Shown: piece after piece, positions 1 to 9,316 of the stretch
How positions within the stretch are numbered: position 1 is the first letter of the stretch
Layout of the letters: the number at the start of each line of letters is the position of its first letter
Assembly (NCBI RefSeq): GCF_000003605.2
Contig: NW_003136331.1
Coordinates: 676,634 to 688,322 of the forward strand
DNA length: 11,689 bases
Source of the DNA: Saccoglossus kowalevskii
Lineage: Eukaryota > Hemichordata > Enteropneusta > Harrimaniidae
Reading direction: 5' to 3'
The notes under the pieces: model-generated
What the model was told of the DNA's origin: nothing
Seen by the model: the letters and a program-made list of their open reading frames with translations, nothing else
Database searches by the model: none
Position numbers and translations under genes: made by a program

Positions 1-590
1 ATAATTTCAACCTCTAGTTCAGCACTGATTAAATAAACTACCTCGTCTTTATGCCAACTTGAAGTTATTCAATGCCTACACCAGTGACTTCAAAATCTAT
101 GTTTCAATTCCAGGAATTTCACTTGCTATTAATTGTATGGGAGTGCCAGTCTTTCATGAATTTCTATTGTCATGTCAATTTCTTGTGATTACTCGGAAAA
201 TGAAGCTGTAACCACAGACCACAGTGCTGCAACTAAATCCTGGTATAAGCACCGGTTAGGCAGTCTTGAACTATGCATGTGAAGCCAGCTGAGAGGTATA
301 TCCAATCCTATAGATTTCTCATTGTTTGGTAACTATTTGCTGCAAATGCAACAAAATCAATATAAAAATATTACCCACCCAGCATTCTACAGGTTACTTG
401 TTTATATATTTTTTGATTTTTTGATTTTTTGACTGATTGACTCAAAGTGTTATTACCGCCGTATCTGCCCAGATAACAATAAGCATACCCGAGTTTAAGG
501 CATAAATATTTTGATGGTCAATTAAAAATTCATTGTGGCGGCGGATTAAAACTTTTGGAAATCGTTAAAATTAAAATTCTAAATGGTTAT
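1..590 (-). other. 3' flank / probable 3' UTR of gene A
   Basis: This stretch lies directly downstream of the gene A stop codon (TAA, 593-591, minus strand) and so should contain its 3' UTR. I see no AATAAA or ATTAAA on the minus strand (TTTATT or TTTAAT on the strand shown), so polyadenylation uses a variant signal or lies beyond the left edge. The only structure I see is a short T-rich tandem repeat at 409-432. No coding potential is evident on either strand. Confidence 0.5.
409..432. repeat. (TTTTTTGA)3 short tandem repeat
   Basis: Three perfect head-to-tail copies of the octamer TTTTTTGA lie at 409-416, 417-424 and 425-432, followed by a diverged tail (CTGATTGACTC). It sits about 160-180 bp downstream of the gene A stop codon and would be an A-rich, U-poor tract in the transcript. 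It is probably slippage-generated low-complexity sequence. Confidence 0.8.
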
Positions 591-1149
591 TTAATGCGTC
601 AAATGGTAAGGACTTTTGCTGACTCCGTCGAAATTATGACCGTACACGTTCTGCAGGCGGTTAAGTTGATCCTCAAATTTATTGGGCGATCCACGTGACG
701 CATTCCGTGTTGGTCTGTTGGAGTAGCGTTGTTGCCAATAAACTGGATCATGTTTATCTAATCTCTCATTGTTCTGTCTTGGGTCTGAAGTCGAGTGCGG
801 GTTGTACGAAGACGGTTCGTAAATAGGATTAGTAAATTGATGTTCGATATTCTGATGTGCGCGTGCCTCCCTGTAAAATACTGCGTTCCCTGCTTGATTA
901 TCGTCGTAATCGGCACAAGGTATAAATGGCATTGAACTTTGTCTATTAAAAATATCTTCTTCGTAATCTGGCATTACCCCGAAAGATTTCAATACTTTAT
1001 CACTGTTGTCCTCTGCGTCTGAATTCATTGCTTTAGGCGTTAAGCCTGGGTGTAATTGTTCTGTAAATATATTGGGTAAGTGTCTGTTGGGTTCGGATGA
1101 GGTACTATTCTTCGAAGAGTTACTTTCTTCCAGACGAGAAAACCGTTTC
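591..1149 (-). CDS. gene A last exon: cytoplasmic tail with FxNPxY motif
   Basis: The exon is open from the acceptor (TGTTACTGTTGCAG, AG at 1151-1150) to TAA at 593-591, 185 complete codons. Its first base completes a codon split after the transmembrane exon (AA|G, Lys), giving a basic stop-transfer run KRKKRFSR. The tail is hydrophilic, with an acidic cluster (PDYEEDIF), many Asn/Ser/Tyr residues and no hydrophobic segment. FTNPIY (836-819) fits FxNPxY, known in LDL-receptor-type tails as a clathrin-adaptor and PTB-domain binding signal; that it works here is inference. Other tyrosines (ADYDD, DPVYW, SPYHL) do not make clear ITIM or ITAM motifs, and the C-terminus HLTH is not a PDZ ligand. 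The frame stays open upstream through the (AT)n tract, but that part is intron. Confidence 0.85.
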
Positions 1150-1522
<373 letters not shown>

Positions 1523-1604
1523 TTTCTTTTGATGTACACAACACAAAGCACAACGAGTATTAAAGCCAGACAACCAAATGACCCGGAAACAACGCTGATC
1601 AATA
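1523..1604 (-). CDS. gene A exon 4: transmembrane segment
   Basis: This 82-nt exon is too short to show up as an open frame on its own. The acceptor is TTTTTCTTTTTAG (AG at 1606-1605), with a strong pyrimidine tract; the donor is AAA|GTAAGTTT (GT at 1522-1521), matching consensus. It reads LISVVSGSFGCLALIL then VVLCVVYIKR: about 23 uninterrupted apolar or small residues followed by a basic stop-transfer signal, as in a type I single-pass protein. It enters in phase 1 (A|TA, Ile, from the stalk exon) and leaves in phase 2 (AA|G, Lys, to the tail exon); both junctions match. A Gly and Cys in the helix are noticeable but not diagnostic. Confidence 0.88.
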
Positions 1605-2058
1605 CTAAAAAGAAAAAGATAAATACAAATCAATCTATTGTACTAAGGTTTGATCTATTGCGAACAGATTTTTGCAATGACTTTATTTCCACGTGTCTAT
1701 TCAAACAGACTGTTGCAAAGAAACTCAGACGGCCCCAATCCTGTTTAAATATCGATACCTAACTCGAGAATATCAATATAAATTAGTTTTAGTATGTTGG
1801 GATTTTCTTTGAATTTCATAATACAAATAGGTAAAGTTCATTTCTTCATGCAGATAACAGCTGGTACATCGTTCTTAACGTATGCGCCCTCAACGACTGC
1901 TCTATACATTGGTATACCAACAACTTGACATACCCGGAGTCCACACGCGTTTATCGTCTTTCCCAACCGGATCTAGAAACAGATAAGTTACAGGTATAAG
2001 TAATCGTGTTTATGACGTACAGTCAGACTTGACATCAACATTTACGAAGAGTTTTCCT

Positions 2059-2086
2059 GACTTACTAACTGGTACTTACTAACTGG
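2059..2086 (-). promoter_or_regulatory. tandemly duplicated 5' splice site at the end of the stalk exon
   Basis: Two 14-bp copies, differing at one base, stand head to tail (2086-2073 and 2072-2059, minus strand CCAGTTAGTAAGT plus A or C). Each holds the same consensus donor GTTA|GTAAGT, with GT at 2079-2078 and 2065-2064. The first leaves phase 1 and fits the transmembrane exon. The second adds 14 nt and leaves phase 0; joined to the same acceptor it reads a few residues and then meets TGA. Both donors look equally strong by eye. Confidence 0.75.
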
Positions 2087-2322
2087 TTGCAAGATAAGTG
2101 TGGGAAGTGCGTCCTTTGTGGCAACATCTGTTATATGGATCGCTGTTGTTTTCTCCTCACTCGGCGTTGACCCTGGGGATGACCCGGATTTCGACGCTGC
2201 TGGTGTTTGTGTGATCGTCTTCGTCGTCTCCAATACAGTACTTGGAGATGAGGATGTCATTGCGATTGTTGCCAGCTCAGTGACGGTGTATGTCTCTGTG
2301 ACGTTTACTTCGTCTTCACAAT
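2080..2322 (-). CDS. gene A exon 3: Ser/Thr-rich extracellular stalk
   Basis: The exon is 243 nt, symmetric in phase (1 in, 1 out), bounded by acceptor TTTACCTTTTCAG (AG at 2324-2323) and donor GTTA|GTAAGT (2079-2078). It begins with an acidic Cys-containing stretch (CEDEVNVTETYTVTEL), then a low-complexity region rich in Ser, Thr, Pro and Lys. About 28 of its 80 complete codons are Ser or Thr, as in mucin-type O-glycosylated stalks; NVT is one N-glycosylation sequon. No Cys follows the first, so it should be an extended spacer, and the next exon is the membrane helix. Taking G from the tentative upstream exon makes the split codon Asp. The long open frame antisense to this exon (2100-2450) is a shadow. 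Confidence 0.82.
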
Positions 2323-4288
2323 CTGAAAAGGTAAAACACAATGCACTTGCGTTAAAGCGCGGTAGTCGTCGCGCTGCGCATGTGCAAGATATATGGGTCT
2401 CATATAAACAAAGTGGCGACTTTGACTGTTGCGCAGATCAACGAGTGTGAACTGACACGTTTCCAAGCTTTAATTAGGTAATTTTCATGTGATTGGAAGG
2501 TATCGAAGCAGTCACCGGCGGTAATCAGTGCAAGTCGCGCCCAGGTCAAATCTCATACTTTCCATTTGAAGAGCGCATTGGATTGTGGGAAAACGCGCTT
2601 TAACGAGTCTACATGACACAAAGGCATCCAATGTATGAAGGTTGGTAGTTGGTAAATGTAGTCTTTGGTAACTATTCAATACAACCAGCATTATTTAAAT
2701 GCAATAACAATATCATTGTATCATTAGAAATACAAATTTTATAACAATATGTATATTAAATAATAGAACATTTAAAAAGAAAGCCAATATTAAAAAACAA
2801 GAATAAGTTCAAAATGGAAAGATTTTTTTTATAAAATAATCAAATAACTTAAATGTATTTTTGTCACTACTTTTCATTAAATACAGAAATGTCTATGACC
2901 CTATGTAGAAGTCGACATGTCTATTTGCAGATTTTAATGCTAGAACTGATTTTATTTGCCTGGGTTTTAAATCATTCTTTATACAAATAACGATGTTAGC
3001 GATCTTACCTTACATAAGGTCATCACAAAGTAAGATAATTAACTACGTTATACTATGGGAATCTTCTTAGTTTAGTGAGTTTTTTGAACATTCAGGCTAG
3101 AGAATTGTTAACGAGGGACTGCTCGGCGATGCTGATATTAGGCACATAACGTGTGGCAGAGAAGACTTCGGAAGTGTCGTTGATTATTTACTCATGCATG
3201 TATTTAACACTTATCTGGTTAAGTCAATGTAAAAGTACATAGACCAGGGTTAATATCAATTTAAATGACCGAAATATTGTTGAAGCTTCCCATACTTTAT
3301 TATACGTGGTTCTGTCGCCTGCTTCGTGTACATAAACTACGTAATAAGTCAGGGATACATTCTTGGTGCTATGCTATGATGAGAAAATCTTCGTTATAGA
3401 AACTGTTGAACGTAAATATCAAATTATTTTTGAAAGAGAAAATGAAAAACTTATCAGCGCAGAAAATGTGAAATTATTCTTAGCTTTCGACCTTTTACTG
3501 GTCTCTCCCAAGAAATGATAGGTGAGTGTCATCTCTATGTATTTACATATTAGACTTGTTTAATTATTTTGATTTCAAGACATTGAATTGACTAATAATC
3601 CTGACTCTGCAAACCTTCACTCTGAAGCAAGGGGTTTTTACATTTGATAAAAGTTATGGATATTTGTCACAAACGGACGTTTTTGACCGACAAATTGTAT
3701 TATAGTGCACTTATGTACACCTTAAAACAAACAAAGAATCTACCTATGATGGGCTTCTTCTGAAGAACTAGGGAGAGAAATGCATTATAGTTAATCTCGA
3801 TATTTAATTTTCTAATTCTCCTTTGGTATAACGTTCAGTCCTGTTTTAATTGATTCTAGTAGAGTAGAGCACATGCTAAGAAATACTGCGAGCACTATAT
3901 AACATTGCGCAGTTTGTAACAAATCTGCCTGAAAATAAAAAAAAAAAGTTTCCACTATCGGCGACCCACGGCTTGAGTTCTAGGCAAATCACGTAGGCGT
4001 GACAGGCATGTTGATATTGAGATACGAGATTGATTTCCCACTTAGAATAACGCTTTATTTCACAACATAGCTCAGTTTCTGAGCAGGCACAAACAAGTTC
4101 TGCCGGACTCTCTGGGCAAGTCGAAATAATCGTTCATGCGTTCAGGGCTGTTTCGGATTTATCACAGACCACATGCATACATGTGTCTTCTATGACCGTC
4201 AGTACAAAATCTTTGTTTTTTATTTGTTTTTTACTTTTGAAGTGCTCATATGTAAGTGACCTTATTAGAATGACTCGTTTATACTGAC
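2323..4288 (-). other. gene A intron 2 (about 1.97 kb), mostly featureless
   Basis: This is the interval between the tentative Cys-rich exon and the stalk exon. Its first 300 bp next to the stalk exon (2340-2640) are locally CpG-rich and include an NRF1-like TGCGCATGTGCA at 2375-2386. The rest is AT-rich with an A11 run at 3937-3947 and a small palindrome ACCTTACATAAGGT near 3005-3018. I find no convincing exon on either strand; one 24-nt microexon-like segment (3767-3744) is treated under findings. Confidence 0.4.
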
Positions 4289-4406
4289 CTTTTATAGGTT
4301 CGTCTGGGTGACGAAGACAAAATGTGGGCGGTTCTGTACAGTTACATGTTAATATCTGGCTCGATTGGTCACGTGCTGCTATACATACATCATTGGCTTC
4401 TCCAAC
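4289..4406 (-). CDS. gene A exon 2 (tentative): short Cys-rich extracellular segment
   Basis: This 118-nt segment lies between acceptor GGTTTCCATTATAG (AG at 4408-4407) and donor ATAAAAG|GTCAGT (GT at 4288-4287). Only one frame is open: 39 codons plus one base, beginning VGEANDVCIAARDQ and including ILTCNCTEPPTFCLRHPDEP. It holds four Cys and an NCT glycosylation sequon. It leaves in phase 1, as the stalk exon requires, and the join gives an Asp next to a fifth Cys (PIK-D-CEDE), consistent with a small disulfide-bonded unit. It enters in phase 0, matching the proposed signal-peptide exon. GTCAGT is a weaker donor and the exon is short, so chance cannot be excluded. I do not recognise the Cys pattern as a named domain. 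Confidence 0.48.
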
Positions 4407-7384
4407 CTATAATGGAAACCAAACTGGTTGTAACTGGCTTCTGTGTGAAATATAAAGACCATCGTAAAATATTTGTCCTCTGTAGCTATTCTCATGTAGA
4501 ATAAGCACTGAGTGCCAATACGACTTTTGCATGTGGGTGTGTACATGTACATGATTGAGGGGTTCGCACACATTTCGAACGAAGGCAATCGTTCGGAAAG
4601 CACACAGTTGTAAAAACATTTCGGTACGCACATAATTTAATTTGAATATTCGACTGGAGCAAGAACTCTCGTGAGCAATGCATAAAAGGTCTTGTTTTTG
4701 TAACGCATTTGTATATTTGTAATGGAGAATACACGACACACATAGGTCAGAATATAGAACTCAATGGTCAGACTTAATTAGCATACAAATCAGTCCACGT
4801 ATTCAGAAGTTGGCTTTTTAACTATACATGCCAAGTCTGGTTGGTACGAGCACGTGTCGATTACAGTAATATGGTCTATATTTGGACACGTATTTTTATA
4901 TGTGGATTTGGCGAACCTATGGTGAATTTGAAATTAGTGATCGATATGTTTTATTATTAAACTTTTTTCAATTCTAATAATAACTGATATTACAACATGC
5001 TCTATAGCATTGATATGTTGTTATTGTAAATGTATGCTTCTGGGAGTCACGAGCTCATTGCAATTGGTTCCGTAATGTTTGTTTTCAGTTTCTAAAGTAA
5101 TTTTCTTGTTTGCTTGTTAGATCTTGTCGTCAACATATAATTGCATATAATCATAATCATATAATCAATCATTCTTTTGATTTCCTTCTTTATTTGTTTG
5201 TTTGTTACAGTGTAGTGTGTTTAACCACCTCAACATGAATAAAACAAATCTGACCTTTTCTTCCGGAAATTTATCTGTTTCACTTGTGCATTGCAAGTTT
5301 AATTAAAGGATATGTCGGGGAGACACCCAAACTCACATCCAGTTGCGATGCTTGTGTTGTGCACACTCAATATACATAATGATATATCCGATAAAACTGA
5401 CCCAAGAAGGACCCAACTGGTACAAATTACGAATGGGGACGACAAATATTTTGACGGATTGAAATGCATCAATTGAAGAATCGTAAATAACTACGACACT
5501 GCCGTGTATAATTGTCGTCTGCGTCTACTGCTCATTGCCTTAAAACACTGGTCTTTTTTCACATAAATTAATATATATGTTATTAGTTGGTCCGTTAAAA
5601 TTACAGAGAGGCGCATGATGGTACTGGGTGATTACATCACTGCCCCAGTACACCTTCTGCTCACAATAAAATTAAGAATATACGTATATTATGAATGATT
5701 CCATGTCGTCGGGCTACTCGGGCGCTGAGATAGAGTGTAAGGGTCTGACTCAATTTGAATTTCAGTCTCGAAGTAAACATTGTCATTGAAACATCGTCCA
5801 AGGTAACGCAATGTTAAGTTAGAAAGTACCAGTCAAGGACTGCTTAGCTTTTAAGTGATATTAACATACCGAATAACGTACTGTCGTGATCCTAATTGTA
5901 CAAATCGAGACTAGGAGTCCCAAGACATATTATGGATACAATGATTGTTCCAATTGTTGAAGATAAAATTAAAGATATCACGTTAGTAAACAACTATGGA
6001 TATGTTGTTATAGTAAGTGTTATATCGAAATTATTCTTTTTAATTTTAAATAGTTACTATCAGTTGTGGGTATTGATCCATGTTATGGAAATGGTGAACA
6101 CAGATAAATGGAATTAAAATTACATTTTTCAAAAACCTTACGACAAATACACAGAAGGGATATTGGCCTGTAATTATTCACTTTGGCTTTGTTAGACTTT
6201 TATGTATCGAGATAACATTTGCTGTTTGTCGTTCTTTAGTAGTGCAATGCACGTCCTATATAATACACATGGCGACGGAGCTAGTTTGTGAGCTCGTTTT
6301 TTTGGAAAGCATGCTTGGAGCTCATCTGGTATGTGGCTGAATATATGGCAATGGCACACAAATTGTATTTTGAATATCAAACAGAATGTGTAAATTCATC
6401 AAAATGAACGTTTTAAAACAAATTTGACTAAAATGTGTGTTGAAGTAACGCCGAGAATGGATGACAAAACACATTACATTTTTATTTTTGATCATCACAG
6501 TGTGTCTTTTTTCTGAAACAATTAACTTGATTGGGGAAAAAGGGAAACCTGTAAACTTGACGTTGAGACTCACTGTAAAAACAATTCTAAAACTATAAAT
6601 GAGAATATATATAATATATAAAATGCATTTGGCGACCCATATTGACCTGTTTTGAAATATGGGGTTTGATTTATCTGCTAACGTTTTTAGAACTACATAC
6701 GCCGTGAGCCCAGCCCCCTTACTAACTCATTTTTCAAGTGATACCACAACACCACAGCCTTTCATTAAAACGAGGTGAATAAAAACACTCCCGTCAACAC
6801 AATACAAAAATCTACAAGTGACCTGGATGGGACCCTGGTATATAGACGACATTATCTAGAGTACGTGCCACAATTTACTGATCAGCTACTTGGAAACAAG
6901 TTCTGCTTGAATTTTATAACATTTGTCCTGATTTCAATTTTGTGAAAATAAACACTATATTTTACAAGCGTTGACATTGTTGTATGGGACCCATTGCGAA
7001 CACGTCACAGTGTGTTGAATAATATTTTGAAGTATTGTGTTATAGTATGGTTAAATGAATTCATAGAATATATAAACGGCGTGTAAACACATTCATTTCG
7101 CCATTTCCGTGTAGCTTGATATTGTATAACGAGAGAGTCGTGAACACAATCACATCGAAAATATGAAAATATCCACGTCCATATGAACAGAGAAGTTAGA
7201 AGGTAACCTACCGAATGACAAGGGGGCCCTTCAGGCTTTTTATACCGTAAACATAACAGCAGGCCCACGGTGCTCTGGGGATTTACGGGCAATCACATGG
7301 TGATCTCAACGACGCAAGTTACTAATTAATCTGGCCCGAAAATGAAAATCAAAGCAGAAATTTTCAGTACGAACGCACACCTAC
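4407..7384 (-). other. gene A intron 1 in the model (about 3 kb); no firm features
   Basis: This long AT-rich interval separates the proposed signal-peptide exon from the Cys-rich exon. I looked for exons on both strands and found only short splice-bounded candidates with no recognisable protein content (for example near 5260-5240, 5915-5875 and 6166-6141 on the minus strand), none strong enough to call. Extra gene A exons could be hidden here. It also contains a hairpin at 5621-5651 and a minus-strand TATAAAA near 7240. Confidence 0.35.
5621..5651. repeat. small imperfect hairpin
   Basis: GTACTGGG at 5621-5628 pairs with CCCAGTAC at 5644-5651. Inside it, TGAT (5629-5632) pairs with ATCA (5636-5639) around a TAC loop, with a few unpaired bases on one side. 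It lies in the long first intron of gene A. No function can be assigned; it may be a chance palindrome or the remnant of a small foldback element. Confidence 0.45.
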
Positions 7385-7477
7385 CACATTCGCGTTGTGC
7401 CAAATCAAAATCAAACACCAGCTGCCGATGACGATCTGACGTCGGAGATGGCGGCAGCAATTTGAACATGACGCCAT
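7385..7477 (-). CDS. gene A exon 1 (tentative): signal-peptide-like start
   Basis: The ATG at 7477-7475 has a good context (A at -3, G at +4: ATCATGG). It opens 31 codons up to the donor AATGTG|GTAGGTG (GT at 7384-7383), in phase 0. The peptide MASCSNCCRHLRRQ is a basic N-region, followed by IVIGSWCLILIW, a 12-residue apolar core, and HNANV, a plausible cleavage region. That is the shape of a secretory signal peptide and what a type I membrane protein needs. Splicing to 4406 is in phase and gives NANV-VGEAND. The exon sits in the most CpG-dense patch of the window with a perfect CRE about 140 bp upstream, as expected of a first exon. The reading is short, so this remains a hypothesis. Confidence 0.4.
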
Positions 7478-7648
7478 GATTTCGCCGGACTTGTTGAGCT
7501 GTGTCGGCATGTGGCTAACTAGTACACACCACCGACGGCACACCTATTCACCAACACGGAACTAAAAACCAGAAATACTCCATTATATTATGGGTCAACT
7601 CGTACCTTTATGATGACGTCACTATGGATGCCTCATGAATTATTCATG
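7478..7648 (-). promoter_or_regulatory. candidate promoter / 5' UTR of gene A
   Basis: CpG dinucleotides are clearly denser from about 7390 to 7560 than in the surrounding AT-rich sequence. A perfect palindromic CRE (TGACGTCA) lies at 7614-7621. A second near-CRE (TGACGTCG, 7437-7444) and, on the strand shown, a YY1-like GATGGCGGC lie inside the proposed first exon. An AT-rich palindrome CATGAATTATTCATG (7634-7648) has 7-bp arms around one central base. No TATA box stands at a suitable distance upstream of the ATG, so a CpG-type promoter with CRE/ATF input is the best reading. Confidence 0.35.
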
Positions 7649-8772
7649 TTATATTGTATGGATGAACCACTAGAGTGTATAGAATACATTTCAACGAGCA
7701 GTTACTGGTATACTAACATTTTAAAATATGTGAGTCTCAGGCGCTCACATGCTATAGCCGTCTAAATAACTTTAATTTTCTATGATAATTAGTTTCAAAA
7801 GAATTTTGTACAAAACGTTTTTGAAATTATGCAGAAATGCTTTTTTGTCCACAAAATAGTATTTTTAGTCGTTTTGCAGTCCAAAATTGTCTAAAACCTG
7901 GGTTTATATTTTGAGTTCAGATAGAAGATCCATGTCATTTGTTTCAATGTAATTTTATTTAGACACATAACTGTACAGTCGGAAAAGTATATCTATATAA
8001 CACGTTGTAAAAACATAGTTCACACGAAATTCGAAGGCCGGGACGCTGTAATTCTGAATCTAATTACGGAAGCGGCATGCGGACGCGGATGTAACATGCG
8101 GAAATGGAATTTTCGTTTGATTCTATATATATGGGGTCTTTTTCGACCTTGCTACAAATCTGCCCACATTGAAAATGTATCTTTCTCGACAACTGAAGAA
8201 GGGCGTTGGTAGTAAAACTTTTAATATACCAGTTGTTTGCAAAGTAAAACAAAGATAAATGATGATGTATGTGAACCTGACTATTTACGGGTCTGTGTGC
8301 TCTGGTAAAATTCTCTTTTACAGGTTCTGCCCGCTTTGTTACTTCTTTGCTGCGATTATTTATTCAATATGATTAAAATCCGATGTAAGCATTGGTTTCG
8401 TGTCTATATATATGGTGGTATACCATGCTGTCTGTGCGTGGTATGTGTACATATTCGTGTTCATTAAGAAACTATTTCAAGAAAAATCCAAAAATTCAAT
8501 TTTTGGGTTTCAATATGACAGAAATAAACTAAACATTGTGGACTTTTTTCTTTTAAAAAAAATTGATATGTTTATTATCAAATACAGAACAGCGCTGTTC
8601 CTACATTTTTCTGTTATATATAACGTAGCCAAACCCGCAACGTAGTGGAGAAAATGTTATGTTCTTTCGAATTCAAAAAATCAGCACTGAAAGTAAAAAA
8701 GCTAGGCCCGATCAAACATTTTCGTTCCAGTGATTTTGTGAAATAAACAATCTGCTTTTTCAAGTTCCCGAT
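7649..8772. other. intergenic AT-rich sequence between genes A and B
   Basis: I see no supported gene here. A plus-strand open frame near 8400-8645 is AT-driven, rich in Phe/Ile/Lys/Tyr, and has no splice context or recognisable domain. A short CG-containing stretch with repeated ATGCGGA words lies at about 8075-8105. The interval ends at the left target-site copy of the foldback element. Confidence 0.45.
8765..8772. repeat. left target-site duplication TTCCCGAT
   Basis: This is the left copy of the direct repeat that abuts the terminal inverted repeat of the foldback element. It matches the right copy exactly, and one more base (G, 8764) also matches if the terminal repeat is trimmed by one. 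Confidence 0.85.
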
Positions 8773-9308
8773 CACAGGGAGCCAGGAACTATGATCAACT
8801 GCACGCAGACTCTATGGGGAGGGGGTATCGGCTGGTATCTAGTGTCAGAAATAGACAAGGGATGAAGGCTCCTGTTCAGAATTTGTCAAGAACCAATCAC
8901 AAAACCAGTTGAGCGAGGCTAACAGAGTCGTAAACTCGGTATGGTTCGTAACCAGTCTTATGATTGGTTATTCTGAATAGACCTCGCCTCCAACTGTGCC
9001 GTGCTTTCGAGTTAACCGTTAATTATTCATAAATGGAGTCAATTTGTGTAGTTTTCTTGATTTATTCTGCAGATATTGGTAATATAGGTAAGGTTTTGGC
9101 GAAATTTGAAAGAGCAACTAATATTCTTCAACCTGGTATTTTTTTTTATAGATTTTATTTTTCATTCTGTTCGTCTATTTATTCCAGTTTAAAAAAATAT
9201 GAGCTCGCTGGAGCCTTCATCCCTTGTATATTGCTTACACTAGATACCAGCCGATACCCCCCTCCTCATAGAGACTGCGTGCAGTTGATAGTTTCTGGGC
9301 TCCCTGTG
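8773..9308. mobile_element. non-autonomous foldback / MITE-like DNA transposon (536 bp)
   Basis: The ends are long inverted repeats: 8773-8872 and the reverse complement of 9210-9308 align over about 100 bp with only scattered mismatches and 1-2 nt gaps, both beginning CACAGGGAGCC. Immediately outside, TTCCCGAT occurs on both sides (8765-8772 and 9309-9316) as an 8-bp direct repeat, or 9 bp (GTTCCCGAT) if one base is shared with the terminal repeat. The 337-bp centre has no transposase and holds a second, shorter inverted repeat. An 8-bp duplication is typical of hAT elements, while 9 bp with long terminal repeats is typical of Mutator-like elements; the sequence does not decide. The moderate arm divergence argues against a very recent insertion. 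It lies 3' of gene B. Confidence 0.88.
8875..8977. repeat. inner inverted repeat within the foldback element
   Basis: TTCAGAAT (8875-8882) and AACCAATCA (8891-8899), separated by 8 nt, are together the reverse complement of TGATTGGTTATTCTGAA (8961-8977). A third pair (CAGTTG..GAGG near 8907-8919 and CCTCGC..CAACTG near 8982-8996) is in a rearranged order. The centre therefore looks like a reshuffled internal repeat, as seen in foldback elements built by nested rearrangement. Confidence 0.6.
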
Positions 9309-9316
9309 TTCCCGAT
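9309..9316. repeat. right target-site duplication TTCCCGAT
   Basis: This is the right copy of the direct repeat, immediately after the terminal TCCCTGTG of the foldback element. Identity to the left copy supports transposase-mediated insertion rather than a simple inverted duplication. Confidence 0.85.

Noticed and set aside
2100-2450. 116-codon plus-strand open frame rich in Val/Ser
   Set aside because: It is antisense to the stalk exon, whose splice sites and phase fit its neighbours. The apparent hydrophobic content is the complement of Ser/Thr/Asp codons.
4322-4504. Plus-strand open frame with an apolar start, preceded by an acceptor-like TTTTATAG
   Set aside because: It overlaps the better supported minus-strand Cys-rich exon and shows no domain and no partner exons on the plus strand.
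4379-4743. Three overlapping minus-strand open frames of 83-110 codons
   Set aside because: They have mutually inconsistent frames, no recognisable domain and no good donor in phase. Chance open frames are expected in 3 kb of intron.
5221-5460. Minus-strand exon-like pieces (an open frame of about 56 codons, and a piece ending FPEEK before GTCAGA)
   Set aside because: The second would join the Cys-rich exon in phase 0, but it has no acceptor with a pyrimidine tract and would be only 20-28 nt. The first has no acceptor/donor pair fitting the phase chain.
5700-5830. Minus-strand stretch reading like extracellular sequence (CFNDNVYFETEIQ)
   Set aside because: No AG acceptor precedes it within its open frame and it has no in-frame ATG, so it cannot be entered by normal splicing.
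5896-6117. 73-codon plus-strand open frame
   Set aside because: Non-ATG start, AT-driven composition (Ile, Val, Tyr, Asn), no domain and no splice or regulatory context.
7237-7246. Minus-strand TATAAAAAG as a TATA box, with the open frame at 7005-7292
   Set aside because: It lies downstream of the proposed first exon, the region after it has no convincing start codon with a signal sequence, and TATA-like words are common in AT-rich DNA.
8400-8645. 81-codon plus-strand open frame rich in Phe/Ile/Lys
   Set aside because: The composition follows base composition, with no ATG-proximal context, splice sites or homology that I can recognise.
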